DNA of 64,000 bases from Umbilicaria muhlenbergii (lineage: Eukaryota; Ascomycota; Lecanoromycetes; Umbilicariales; Umbilicariaceae), in NCBI GenBank assembly GCA_000611775.1, contig KK106987.1, positions 806,001-870,000 on the forward strand, written 5' to 3'. This document shows, one piece after another, positions 1 through 12,018 of this stretch; position 1 is the first letter of the stretch, and each line of letters opens with the position of its first letter. The notes below the pieces were generated by a model that had not been told where the DNA came from, made no database searches, and worked only from the letters and a program-made list of their open reading frames with translations. The translations under genes were made by a program, and so were the position numbers.

Positions 1-55
1 TTGGTCGACCATAGTAGTCGACTCCCTCAGCGTTGATAAAGTACCCCCCGCTCAT
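1..55 (-). CDS. 5' end of an unidentified minus-strand gene (partial)
   Basis: An ATG at 53-55 on the minus strand opens 18 codons (MSGGYFINAEGVDYYGRP) that run off the left edge. Just upstream on the same strand there is a plausible intron: a gttagt donor near 127, a GCTAAC branch-like site near 70 and an AAG acceptor directly before the ATG. The true start may therefore lie further upstream, or the intron may be in the 5' UTR. I do not recognise the protein, and so short a piece allows no functional statement. It could also be a chance reading frame. Confidence 0.3.
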   Translation of the reverse strand, partial: MSGGYFINAEGVDYYGRP

Positions 56-2850
56 CTTCAAGGCTGGTTAGCAAAGAAAGGAGATTAAAGGCACCACAAC
101 GAGAGAGAACGAGGCGGACTAACCTTGATAGGTTGGCCAGCTCAACCTACACCGCCGGATGTTTGTCAACTCACGAAAGTGGTGTGGTAGGTTGAAGCTG
201 CTGATAGATATTATCACCGTCTCCGCAAGAGGCATCTAAATCCAGAATGTGGCGGTAGGCAGGAGACGCGGCGCAGCAGGAAGAGGCAACATAGCAGGGG
301 CTAAGGGTGACCTGGTACTATATGTAAAGGCTTAGCATTGGAATTGATCTTTGAGAAGCCTTGCAGGCTTGATTGCTTTCGTATAGTGCTTGCTGCCACG
401 TCGCTCTGTGCAGAGAATTTGACATGTCGGAATCATGTATCATGTATCTCGCTGCAATATACTCCACTCATTTCTTCAGACGTCGCTCCTGTGTAGTAGA
501 TCTTGGTAGGCCTTGCAAAGAAAGCCTACCTAGGCCGTTTCTTTTTGGTGACGGATGCATGCATGAAGTGGACCGCACGAGCGTCAGAGCGAGAGGAAAG
601 CACAAAGGCCGTAAGGTACCCTCCGGGAAGGCAGCAATCTGCAGTTACAGGCATCGATAGACCCGGTGAAACGTTGTACGGCCTGCCAGAGTAATACTCA
701 AAGATTAGGTAGCCGCCACGACCTCCAAACCCTCTCCTCTACTATGACCGCGGAAATATCGATGGGCATCAAGAAGAACGGGCGAGCCCGAGACAGTCTT
801 ACTTCCTGATTGAAGTCTTTCCCGAGCTGAACAAACATAGCGGTCAGTTATTGCGAGTCATGGGCCATAGCCGCGGAAAGAGTTTCCTCTAGGTGTGTCT
901 AGCACAACCACCCGCAGCCGTCCGCCAAGAAGCGTTTGGCCGTCGTGTACCACCACAGCTGCTTTATTATGGTGCCAGTATTGCATACAAGAGACTGATG
1001 TATGCATGGTAGTGAACTTGTGTGTTTGATATCCCTCCAAGGCTGCAAAAGTGTCCTTTAGCAAACATGCCCTCCGAAGCTATCCTCCATGGCGTGCAAC
1101 GCCACCACGTAAAAGTGATCGACAGAGGAAATAGGAAGCTCCGTCATTCTTCAGAAATAGATTTATCACGATGGGTTGAATCAAAAACCAGAGCCAGCCA
1201 GCTATATTGGCGCAGCCTTTTAGGCTTGAAGTCAAACCGTAATACTATCTGAGAATGGTAAACAAAGGTTGACGAAACTCCCAACAAACCTTTCATGACC
1301 CACGGAGGCGGGGATCTGAGAGACATCCTAGCATGGTATACATCCAAAATTGTGTTCGGTTTCTCTACTCATGGCGGTGAAGCTCGTCGTAGAAGTAAAC
1401 CAGGAGGCTATGAGACAATGTTGGGTCCATACCAGCCCACAACATCAATCCATGAAACCATCATGAACGGGTCAATGTCCGCCGATCTATTAGCCTAGCT
1501 TGCGACGTTCTCAGATCCGTTGTGGCAGCAATAATAGGCGTCTAAAACAATTGTTTATAGAAAGCCAATAGATTTGTGCCTTCCACTGCACCCAAATTGT
1601 CACTTTGACTTGACGGTATTGCTAAGGCATACTTTCAAACCGATAGGATGAGAACTCTCAATGTACCGATCTCACAGCGCCCCCATAATACCTTTAACCG
1701 GGATGAGCATATAAGGCCCTACGCAGCTGGGCACTTGACGCTCAGATAAAGGCCAGAGCGCAACACGAGGCATGTCGACAAGGCATCTTGTTGAGGCATT
1801 GCACGAGGCGGCCCCTGAGATGGATTTTAATTCCAATCGCGCCGCGGATATCCAAAAAGCAAAGGGGTACCTAGAGGCTGCTGGGAAGTGGACCCGTACC
1901 TTGGAATGGTGTAGGATATATTAGCAACCTGGAGTGAATACGTGACATAGATCGTCATGATAACAGTATTGGCGATCGTTGACCGTTGGTACTTACACAA
2001 ATTCGTTTCCGACTGCCCAATGTACGAGCCTTGAGGTGGCTTAGACTAGCCCGGCGCACTGCTAAGAATATCATGACAGACCGGTTGAACAAAGGTAATG
2101 CTTGAGCAACCAGTCTCGGGCCTTGTAACTGTGGATCTGCAATACCCTAACAGCGGATAGTTGCATCTCGATTGGGTCAACGTCTTCCGTGCCGCGACCG
2201 TTAGATATCCAGCTGCCGTGCAAGGTATCACGGACGATTTGCAGGTACTGTCGGCTTTCCTTCAATGGTGGGGAGGTAGGAACAATATGGAGAAGTGCTG
2301 GCCATAGAGATTATAGAGATCAAACGGAGGCAGCTATAGGCGGGTTCTCATGACTGCGTATCTTTCCCAGCATAGGCCGACACAGCTTTTGACTGTGATC
2401 CAGGAGCTCAGAGCCAACCACCGGAAGTATCGACATGGTACCATAGCCGTCTAAAAGGTCTCCTGAGGCATTCATCCATGAGTTGATTTTGTAACACCGA
2501 CTGGTGGGTACAGCAATGTACACCTAGTGTCACAACTCGTGCGGCCTTGCAGACCCATCTGTGCCATATGGCTAATGTTTTCCTCATGCAGAGTAGTCAG
2601 GTATGTGCTTTGCAGCGCCATCCGAATTTCGCGTGTAGTCTGTATGTCGCCCTTCACGGCCTGGAGAGGTCTTCGTGCGCGGTACGTTGCAATGGCGTTT
2701 TGCAGGAATCACCCGTACTCTTAGCTGTACCGACACTCCAGTATTGAAACGGCGCTAGCCTCAGTTGTGAACCGGCCCTGGTAATTATGTGGCTACACTT
2801 TACACATGTGAGAGCCACCAAAATCCTTGCCGTAAAGGCCAAAGGATAAC
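56..2850. other. gene-poor left region, no confident gene
   Basis: No long reading frame or recognisable domain is present in these 2.8 kb. Short frames with natural-looking composition occur on the plus strand at 1773-1921 (starting MSTRHLVEALHEAAPEMDF) and on the minus strand in pieces between about 2071 and 2840. I could not join the minus-strand pieces into one intact spliced gene. The last part must hold the promoter of the cyclophilin gene that starts at 2851. Base composition is not strongly AT-rich, so there is no obvious sign of an RIP-degraded repeat. Confidence 0.4.
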
Positions 2851-4413
2851 ATGAGTGTCCTACTCGAGACTTCAGTGGGGGATATTGTGATTGATCTCCT
2901 GGTGGACTATGCGCCGAAGGCTTGTGAAAAGTAAGTTCTCAAGCTTTACCTCCATTGACTTGTTTTGTTAATCCCGTGCCGCAACATCGCTGAGTATATG
3001 GACTAAGTTGTCATATCGCTGATCTAGTTTCCTCAAGTTATGCAAGTTGAAATACTACAACTTCTCCCCTGTCCACCGCGTCCAAAAAAACTTCTCCTTC
3101 CAGACTGGGGATCCAATAGGGCCCGACTCTAAGGACAGCGATGGGGGCTCATCAATATGGGGTCTTTTACAAGGACCGTCGAAGAGAACATTTGCGCCGG
3201 AGTTTCACCCGAGGCTGAAACACGCAGAGAGAGGTACCGTCAGTATGGCAACAGCTCCAGGATCAAGTGACCCTGACGAACGCGTGGCCGGTAGCCAATT
3301 TCTTATAACGCTGGGAGAGAACCTAGATTATCTAGACGGGAGAGCTGCGATATTCGGTAAGGTGGTGGAGGGCTTCGACGCATTAGAGAAGATAAACGAT
3401 GCGTTTTGCGACGACAAGGGCCGGCCACTGAAGGATATTCGAATACGCCATACCGTAATCCTTGATGACCCATTTGATGACCCGCCAGGCCTTGTCGAGC
3501 CATCCGATAGTCCGGTACCTTCGACGGCGCAACTTGCAACAGTACGCATAGCCGACGACGAAGAATTGGACGATAACGCGGATGAAGAGGCTGTAGAAAA
3601 GCTTCGGCGGGAAAGAGAGGCCAGGGCTCAAGCACTGACATTGGAAATGGTTGGGGATTTACCGTTTGCAGAAGTCAAACCTCCGGAGAACGTACTGTTC
3701 GTATGCAAGTTAAATCCAGTTACCCAAGGTATGGCTTGGTGTATTGCGTTATCCTATTTCAGACTCGTCATTTATACTGATATTCTGTTCAGATGATGAC
3801 CTGGATCTGATTTTCAGTCGCTTTGGCAAAATCCTGTCCTGTGAAGTCATCCGCGACAAGCGCACCGGTGACAGTCTCCAATACGCATTCATTGAATTTG
3901 AAGATCAGAAGGATTGTGAGCAGGCGTACTTCAAGATGCAGGGAGTTCTGATCGATGATCATCGCATCCACGTTGATTTTTCGCAGAGTGTAAGAACTCT
4001 AGTAATATATCAGCAGCATTTACCATACTAACAGCGTCTAAAAGGTTTCCAAATTGTCTGATACATGGAGGAATGCGACGAATTCAAAACGTGCAGGACA
4101 GAGTGGTGGCTTCGGTGGAATTTCTACTCTGGAGAAGAAGCGGCAATACAGAGCGCTGGACACGGCTGGCAAGCATTCGATTGGGTACGGCATGGTCTTT
4201 GACAAGGACGACATACGCAAAGGTCACGAGAAAGGACGCGACGGAGGGCTCGACTATAAGCCTCAGCGCCGTAACGATTCAAGGAGCCGAAGCCCTAGAA
4301 GAAGAGACAGCTACGAGCGACGAGCTCCGCATGCGCTTCACGGTGACCGAAGGAGGAACAGCAGCCTCGAGTACCGTAGAGAGCGGGATCGGAGTCGCGA
4401 TAGAAGACGGTAG
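2851..4413 (+). CDS. cyp6: cyclophilin-type peptidyl-prolyl isomerase with RRM (Cyp6/PPIL4 family)
   Basis: Exons 2851-2930, 3028-3728, 3793-3989 and 4045-4413 join in frame to 448 aa. The family is nuclear and is linked to RNA processing; it catalyses cis-trans isomerisation of X-Pro bonds. Residues about 1-165 form the cyclophilin domain (start [31 protein letters not shown] around residue 40, and [11 protein letters not shown]). A charged linker follows. The RRM lies at about 244-325, with RNP2-like LFVCKL and RNP1-like LQYAFIEF. The C-terminus is Arg/Ser-rich ([11 protein letters not shown]), as in splicing-associated proteins. The third intron has a perfect TACTAAC branch box at 4026. 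The domain order matches fungal Cyp6. Start and all junctions are well supported by family similarity, but the catalytic competence of the somewhat divergent isomerase domain is not shown. Confidence 0.93.
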
Positions 4414-5226
4414 GCCAACAATTACTGCAACTCGTTACGTGGACAATGATACCCAAAGCGATTCACCCATGCACTATCCATCTTCGGCGTTGACCATTAC
4501 CTGCGAATTGGCTAGGGGATTAGGGTAGAATCATGAAAGTTAGGGCAGATTGCTTCCAAAACTTCCTGGAACTTGGTTCCGACCTTCAAGATTTGGTTCC
4601 TCATGAAGCAATACTCATCAAACATCAAGATGTTGCATACGCACCATCAAGGTCATATGAAAGGAGAGGCACGAGAGAGTCCTCAGCCTTTGTTTGATCT
4701 AAATGTGTCATCGACGAGCTTTTTGCCCCATAGGGGGAAGTTTCTTATCATCCAGCAACGCTAAGGACACATCCCTGTACTAAATCACATGATACATCAT
4801 TGTTGAAAGCTCACCTTGTGCACTCTGGAATGTGCGAGACGTATAATGTATACATACCAATCAATTTTCAAAACGTTGTTCGTATTACTCAAGCACCCTA
4901 ACCTTCAATACTCCGATAAGCTCAGCGAAAGATATTCACGTTGCTTACATGTAAGGTAGCTGAAAGCTTCTCTAGAGCCGCGACTACGGTAACCTTCTCG
5001 TGCTTCTGTAATATCAGCTAGGATGATTGCGGAATAGTAACTCCCCCACATTTGGACCCCCACGTCGCTCTCCCAAGTTACCACGACTTTATCCAAATAC
5101 TGGCAATTGCATATTCGTCTGCCACAGCATTTTATGCAACCCATTTAAGGCACTGCTTCTTCGCTATCGCTGTAGCAGTCTAAGCATTCGGTGCACACGG
5201 GTTGAATCACAATAATTCCGGCCGCC
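4414..5226 (+). other. intergenic: cyp6 3' end and UAP1 promoter
   Basis: About 0.8 kb between two genes on the same strand. Only short unconvincing reading frames are present. I see no repeat or RNA gene. The second half presumably holds the UAP1 promoter; no motif stands out. Confidence 0.5.
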
Positions 5227-6886
5227 ATGCGGGATACAGTCAACAACCTCCTTGACAAACTTAACATCAGCTCGAAAGATGAGGGTGTGCCGCCAAAGGA
5301 GCCATCTGAGCAGGAGTTGGGAAACCTGCGGGAAACTTATGCAAAAGCAAAGCAAGATCAAGTCTTTGCATTCTACGATGAGCTAGATACTGCTGGGAAG
5401 TCTGGACTCTACGAACAACTTTCGTCTATCGACCCGAATTATATCAACGAAATCGCCCAAAAAGCACTGCATCCACCAGAAACCCCCGGGAAAGGTGAGG
5501 AGACGGAGCTAAAGCCAATACCCGAATCGGCAAGTGCATCGATTCTCGATTCAAAACCAGAAGATATAGAGTCATGGTATTCGTCTGGCTTAGACCTGAT
5601 AGCGGAAGGCAAGATAGCAGTGGTCTTGATGGCTGGAGGGCAAGGCACCCGGCTAGGAAGCTCAGCGCCGAAAGGATGCTTTAATATTGGTTTGCCCAGC
5701 AAGAAATCATTGTTCCAGATTCAAGCAGAGAGGATTTGGAAAGTGCAGCAACTGGCGGAGAAGAAACATGGCAACAAGGATGTGGTAGTACCGTGGTACG
5801 TCATGACAAGCGGACCGACAAGGAAGCCGACAGAACAGTACTTCCAGGAGCACAATTACTTTGGCCTGCAGAAGGAAAACGTGATTATCTTCGAGCAGGG
5901 CGTGCTACCATGTATATCTAACGATGGCAAGATTCTACTTGAGAGCAAGTCAAAGGTTGGTCAGACTGTCATATGATATTCAACTCAAGGTCCTTGTTTT
6001 TAACGCACATTCACAGGTTGCTGTAGCTCCGGATGGGAATGGTGGGCTCTACCAAGCCCTGTTAACAAGTAATGCGCGTAGCGACATGCGGAAACGTGGT
6101 ATTGAGCATATCCACGCCTACTGCGTCGACAACTGTCTGGTGAAAGTCGCAGATCCCGTATTTCTCGGCTTTGCCGCCTTTAAAGACGTTGACATCGCTA
6201 CCAAAGTAGTACGGAAGCGAAATGCCAACGAGTCAGTTGGACTAATCTTGCTGAAGAACGGAAAGCCTGACGTTGTCGAATACTCGGAGATTGACCAAGC
6301 CACAGCTGAAGCCAAGGATGCGAAACAACCAGATGTTCTCAAGTTCCGCGCAGCAAACATCGTCAACCACTACTACTCCTTCCGATTCCTTGAGACCATC
6401 GAAGAATGGTCAGCTCGCCTCCCACATCACGTTGCACGGAAAAAGATCCCGTACGTGGATACCGAGAATGGAGAAACGATCAAGCCCGATAAGCCGAATG
6501 GCATTAAGCTCGAACAGTTCGTTTTCGATGTCTTTCCACTGCTCGAACTCGATAAGTTTGCTCAAATGGAGGTCAAGCGTGAGGATGAGTTTTCCCCACT
6601 GAAAAACGCCAAAGGTACTGGCGAAGATGACCCAGACACGAGCCGGAAAGACATATTGAACCAAGGGAAGAGGTGGATCCAAGACGCTGGCGGCATCGTC
6701 GTGAGTGAGGGTGGAGCTGACGATGCCGGGGTTGAGGTTTCGCCTTTGATCAGCTACGTGAGCGACATCACGCCTTTACCGTTATATGTATATATTAGCT
6801 AACACACGATATAGGGTGGGGAAGGTCTTGAATTCCTCAAAAGTAGGACGATCAAAGCTCCTGCAGTCATCGAGAAGGAAGATTGA
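5227..6886 (+). CDS. UAP1: UDP-N-acetylglucosamine pyrophosphorylase
   Basis: Exons 5227-5955, 6017-6757 and 6815-6886 join to 513 aa, the usual length for eukaryotic UAP1 (yeast QRI1). The enzyme makes UDP-GlcNAc from UTP and GlcNAc-1-phosphate in the cytosol, the last step before chitin, N-glycan and GPI-anchor synthesis. Residues 134-144 are the uridyltransferase signature [11 protein letters not shown], followed by [11 protein letters not shown]. Further family blocks are [39 protein letters not shown] and the [13 protein letters not shown] region; the last part [11 protein letters not shown] is also typical. The N-terminal helical region (1-110) matches the family. Introns are 61 and 57 nt. 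No damaged motif was seen, and the start is the only reasonable upstream ATG. Confidence 0.95.
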
Positions 6887-8212
6887 TCTGAAGCGCGGGA
6901 CACTTGATCCCTGATCAGATGCCCAGGTCAAGACGTTGTGATGGAATGCTTGATGCAGTGAGATGAGATCACCAGACTAGAGTGGTAATAAGGCGTAAAA
7001 GTTGCTCTATGAGGGCTCATTATTCAGCGACTTATAACTATGCCATGGTTCCCTAGGCAGGTGCAAGATACAAAAGGACTGCCCTGTCTAAAAGACTGCT
7101 TAGTGATGCGATGCCACGGTTACAGATAGCTACCTTACACAATGCGTTGGAAGTACATGAAATAGCAGTGGCAAATAAGGTAGCACTTTCATGACAAAAG
7201 CAACCTAAAGTCATGCACATGCACCTTACTCGTGACCATCCTCGCACTTCTAGACTCTGGGATAGACTAAAGTACTTTCACACCCTGTGTCATTAGTAAT
7301 ACGGCACTTTCGCGGCCGTATTCGCCGTCGCAAGTTTGCAAGGTCATGATTCAAGCAGTACCTTACACGCACATGCGGCAGGGATACCCGTTTGCGGGCA
7401 TCGACAGGAACCACCACGCCAAGATCAGTAAGGTGCATGCGTAAATGTCTGAATGATGTATGAAAAACGTGTGAAAAGTGTGGAAACGGTCGCAGTATTT
7501 TATGGAGAGGAGTGCTTTGGGGATGGAGCCGATGGAAACCCCCCCGGGTGCCGCTTTTACTGGTCCGAGCTTAGGCCTAGGCTTGGGTTTAGGCTTACCT
7601 ACCTGGGTGTAGGGCGGTTTGGCGTTGGCATTGGCGTTGGCATTGGCGTTGGCGTTGGCGTTGGCGTTAAGCTGTCGTCCGAATTCTCGCAGGATTTAAG
7701 GCTTTTTGCCCGTCCCTCTCTCAGCTGTCCTTCCTAACAAGACTTCAAAGTGTGCATCGCATCTCTCGGTTTGACGTGCATCTCGGTTCGTGCTTGGAGG
7801 GAAGGAAGTGTGAGGGAAGGTGAATCAGGAAAAAGTAAGCTGCGCACGCCTTTTCCTGTGCACCTGCAACCCTCCTGCTACCTCTCTGCCTCATGGCGCA
7901 AATGCTTGATCATGGATGCTAAATATTCTGCTGTGCTGCAGGAAGGATTTCTGCGTGTGTATAAGTAAGGTACGGGACCAAGTGAATGTGTGCCGACCAC
8001 TGTACCTCTCTACCCTACCTTACCTGCCCATGACCCGCAGCAAAGCATAACACATATGCTCTGCAGGTGACACAATAATCCGCATTTCACTTTCGATATT
8101 CACAAGTCAACTCATCCCCATGCATCCCGCGACATGGAAGTCCGGAAACCGCGTCTTCAGCATCCAATATTCTGATGCTGGCATTGCAGGACTCTACGAG
8201 GATCCATACAAC
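6887..8212 (+). other. intergenic region with a hexamer repeat
   Basis: About 1.3 kb with no supported gene. It contains a short tandem repeat (7621-7668, listed separately) preceded by TTAGGC-like words, and a taccctaccttacctgcc motif at 8011-8028. The pyrimidine-rich end just before 8213 is presumably the 5' UTR of the zinc-knuckle gene. Confidence 0.5.
7621..7668 (+). repeat. tandem hexamer (GGCGTT/GGCATT) x 8
   Basis: Eight contiguous 6-base units; units 2 and 4 read GGCATT and the other six GGCGTT. In one frame it would encode alternating Gly-Val/Gly-Ile, but there is no supported gene here. It looks like an intergenic microsatellite with one type of point variant. Confidence 0.9.
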
Positions 8213-9242
8213 ATGTCATCCCTATCGCGTCGAGCTTGTTACAAGTGCGGAAACGTTGGGCACTATGCTGGTACGTGATACAAGATCAGGGCGATATCGG
8301 TAGCGGAACTAACCTCGTCTTAGAGGTTTGCTCTTCATCGGAGCGCCTATGCTATAACTGTAAGCCACTCAGCTCCCTCCCTTCTTGTCACACCCGACTA
8401 AAATCCGTGCCTAGGCAAGCAACCCGGTACGCTATCCCATCAGCAAACACTAGAGTTTCGACCCCGATAAACAGTATCTGATCTATCCTAGGACATGAAT
8501 CCAACGGCTGTCCGCATCCCCGAACCACCGAAAGTAAGAGCGCACGAGCACGTTTTACAGTGTGGGGTGCGTCAGGCTAACCTTCCTACTGCAGCCAAAC
8601 AATGCTACCACTGTCAAGGTCTTGGCCACGTTCAAGCTGATTGCCCGACATTACGCCTGAGTGGAGCTGGTACTGGTGGCCGTTGCTATTCTTGCGGCCA
8701 GCCAGGCCATCTTGCAGTATGCGGGCGTTTCCGGCTGTATAAGGTAACTATAATCTTGGCTGACAATCTCATAGCGCTCATGTCCGAACGCTGTTATTCA
8801 ACCAGGTGTTGGCCGCGGTGCTCCAGTTCCCAGGGCCGGATATGGTGGTGGTTTCCGTGGAGGTTTTGCTGGTGGCGCTGGTGCTCCACGCCCAGCTACG
8901 TGCTACAAATGCGGTGGGCCCAACCATTACGCTCGCGATTGTCAAGCCCAGGCCATGAAGTGTTACGCTTGTGGCAAGCTCGTACGTATCCAGACCCACT
9001 TACATGTTGAGCCAACATGTTGATATATGTAGGGGCATATCTCGCGCGATTGTACCGCTCCCAACGGAGGTCCGCTCAACTCTGCTGGCAAGGTCTGCTA
9101 TAAATGCGGCCAAGCTGGACATATCTCTCGCGATTGCACAGCTACTGAGGCACATGGTCAACCTGGTCTTGACGGTGGCGTCGCTGACGCTGCTGGCATT
9201 GCTCAAGCTCAAGCTGCAGCGCCGGCCGCGCCCATGGCCTGA
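8213..9242 (+). CDS. GIS2: CCHC zinc-knuckle nucleic-acid-binding protein (Gis2/Byr3/CNBP family)
   Basis: Seven exons (8213-8270, 8324-8359, 8415-8426, 8492-8533, 8595-8716, 8775-8981, 9033-9242) give 228 aa. Seven CCHC knuckles C-X2-C-X4-H-X4-C are present, from CYKCGNVGHYAEVC at residue 9 to CYKCGQAGHISRDC near the end, the same number as yeast Gis2. A Gly/Arg-rich spacer (GYGGGFRGGFAGG) separates knuckles 4 and 5. Family members bind single-stranded G-rich DNA or mRNA in the cytoplasm and affect translation. The reading is only visible after splicing; exon 3 is a 12-nt microexon encoding part of knuckle 2. Every junction restores a perfect knuckle, which strongly supports the model. The tail is Ala/Gln-rich. 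Molecular targets cannot be inferred. Confidence 0.93.
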
Positions 9243-10070
9243 ATTACCTGCACTAGAATGGCCACTCGACCGAACAAGGCCCACGCCATCCTTCGATCCT
9301 GATTCGCGGTCGTCCTCGATTTTCCCGCTTGTATTATGAACCCTTTCACACTCGTTTAGTGCAGCTTCTTTCAGCATCTTAGCGCGCCTGCTATCGTCGT
9401 TCCACTGGTGCCGGCATTTTACATTTACGACACCCAAAAGTTTCACGATATCCCTTTGCATTACGATTTGCTTCCCGGCAAACCTGAGACCTTATGAACG
9501 GCGTCATCCTTGTACTCTATCGACTTGCTTCTGCGCGTACGTGGCGAAGGAGAAGAGGAACAGAGAGATTGGACAAAGTGGAGGAGGATGGATTGAGAAA
9601 GAGAGACGGGCGATGTGAGGGATAGAAAGGTTGTATAGGGTAGACATGTCGGTGCGGATCACGACTTGTGGCATTTCACATACCTTTTGGATGGTTCTTT
9701 CGTGTGGCCCTGGATAATCAGTCTCCTTGGCCATGTCAAACGCGTTTCTCGTTAGTGACGCCCCAAAAGAAACGGTTCCTCCTAGTATTGTATCCGAACT
9801 GTGGTGACGTACCGTCAGCACTGTCGCTGTCCAAATCTTGTTATCCCCTTCCTGAGGTACTGATCTCTGCAGTCATGTGACACAGTGCGGATCAGCCTTA
9901 GCGTAGGGCAAACTTGCCCTAACCGTCAAACTCAAACAAGACCACAGCCCGCCACGTAACCCCCTTCATCTTCCCATCATTAGTGTTTTACCTTGTTCTG
10001 GAAAGCAAACAAATTACTCCTCCAGCCAGATACCAGATCGGTTGGATAGCTTGCTCCCACAACCAGCGCA
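9243..10070 (+). other. intergenic: zinc-knuckle gene 3' end and DMC1 promoter
   Basis: No supported gene. A 105-codon minus-strand frame at 9504-9821 lacks recognisable similarity and is most likely chance. The final ~100 bases are the DMC1 5' UTR. No obvious meiotic promoter element could be assigned by eye. Confidence 0.45.
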
Positions 10071-12018
10071 ATGCCAGCATCGACGGCGGGAGAAGACTTT
10101 GACGATGAGGTACCTATCATCCAAACAGCTTCATGCCTCTTTCCAGGGCTGACATGATGTGTCTAGGAGTTCATCCTCGACATCGACGGTATTCAAGCGC
10201 ATGGTACGCCAAGCCGCTAATCAATCTTCAGTCCTGAGCAATCTATTAACGACTTCTAGGCGTTGGAGCTGCAGACATAACCAAGCTTAAAGCTAATGGA
10301 TACTTCACCGTCGCGGTACTGTGCTTCTTTATTACTGGCCGGCGCCATTTTGAAGCAACGTAGCTGATACTTTGTCCATGCAAGTCTGTCCATGCTGCTA
10401 CACGCAAGACTCTCCTCAAAATCAAAGGATTCAGTGAGGTCAAGGTCGAGAAAATAAAGGAAGCTATACAGAAGTGCCAGGTGAGATGACTGTTCCTTCC
10501 ACAGCCCTTCCCACACCCCTGTGGAGATATATCATCCGCGGGGACGAATTATCTTCCAAAAAGGAGCTGACAAAATCCGTTGTGCAGCCATCAGCCTTCG
10601 GATTCATCACTGCTATGGAGTTGGGCCACCAGAGGAAGAGGGTTGTAAGAATCTCGACAGGTAGTAAACAACTCGACGGTATACTCGGCGGGCAAGTACA
10701 CCTTAGGGTAATCTGTAAGTTACGCAGCTAACAAGGTGACAGTGGCTTTCAGAGCATGAGCATTAGCGAAGTATGGAGTGATCTCACTTTACAGAGCACT
10801 TTAGCTTACTACTTGATTTTGCTAGGTATATGGCGAGTTCAGTATGTGAAGAAGATCCTGAAAATACAGTATCTACACGCTTACTCGAAGAAGGATGCGG
10901 GAAGACGCAGTTGTCTCATACCATGTCTGTGGTTGCGCAGGTCAGTCATGTCCACCTCCTGAAAGCACTAATGCTCATACTGCTCTATAGTTACCAAAGG
11001 TAAGGTTAACCAGTCAACCTACACGTTCACCATTAATTCGATAAGGAGCTGGGAGGCGCTGAGGGTAAAGTTGCATACATCGGTATGTTTCTCCTCGGGC
11101 CCGAGCTTGATAATCAGACGACACTCGCTGAACGGGTTCATATGTCAGATACGGAAGGCACCTTCAGACCAGAGAGGTAATGTTGTACCCGTAATGGTAG
11201 AGAACTACGCACTGACAGAATCTAGGATCGCGCAGATTGCTGAGCGGTTCGGAGGTACCAGTTCAAGGTCTCCCATGTGCGTAGATTGACGCTCTAATAT
11301 ATAGCAGTGGATCCCGACCAGGCACAAGAGAATATTGCGTATGCCCGTGCCCTTAACAGTGAAGTCCGACATCTCCGGTCTCTGTGAGGACGAGCTTTCC
11401 TAATCGTACTTCAGCACCAACTCGAATTACTCAATGCCCTTTCGATGCAATTCGCCAGCAATGAATACCGTCTCCTCATTATCGATAGCATAATGAACTG
11501 CTTTCGTGTCGACTTCTGTGGTCGAGCAGAGCTTGCAGATCGCCAGCAGAAGCTTAATCAGTTCTTGTCAAAGCTAGCACATATGGCAGAAGGTAGTCCA
11601 TTTACACTCTACGTATCACCTATCCCAGCTGACGTCCTTCTAGAATTCAATGTCTGTGTATTGATGGTAAGAGCTTCTCCCGTCCATCAAAAGAACGGGA
11701 TTGGACTTAGAAATAGACCAATCAAGTTCAAAGCGACCCAGGCGCCAGTGCCCTCTTTGCCGGTGCTGACGGCCGCAAGCCTGTTGGGGGCCACATCCTT
11801 GCGCACGCGTCTACGACTCGAGTTCTCCTTCGGAAGGGTCGCGGCGAGGAGCGTGTGGCTAAGATCCAAGATTCTCCTGGTATACTTGCACTGAGTCTAA
11901 GCATATACGTTGCAAGACGTAAAGCCGCAGTGCTGATGCTGTCTTCCCAGACTGTCCTGAACGCGAGGCTACGTACATCATCACCAACGGTGGCATCAAC
12001 GATCCCGAGAAAGTTTGA
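10071..12018 (+). CDS. DMC1: meiotic recombinase Dmc1 (RecA/Rad51 family)
   Basis: Seventeen exons join to 337 aa: 10071-10109, 10167-10203, 10260-10315, 10385-10480, 10588-10691, 10743-10770, 10826-10841, 10894-10940, 10991-10999, 11046-11082, 11149-11176, 11226-11254, 11308-11363, 11415-11592, 11644-11666, 11717-11879, 11951-12018. The N-terminal helix-hairpin-helix part ([36 protein letters not shown]) resembles Dmc1 more than Rad51. Walker A is GEFRCGKTQ (123-131), and Walker B LLIID (214-218) sits within [16 protein letters not shown]. The DNA-binding loop region ([15 protein letters not shown]), [20 protein letters not shown] and the C-terminus [12 protein letters not shown] are all present. 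The protein forms nucleoprotein filaments for interhomologue strand exchange in meiosis. Intron 5 begins with GC (GCAAGT at 10692), and exon 9 is 9 nt. The intron after 11363 has a weak gtccga donor. No stop or frameshift was found, so the gene appears functional. Confidence 0.93.
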
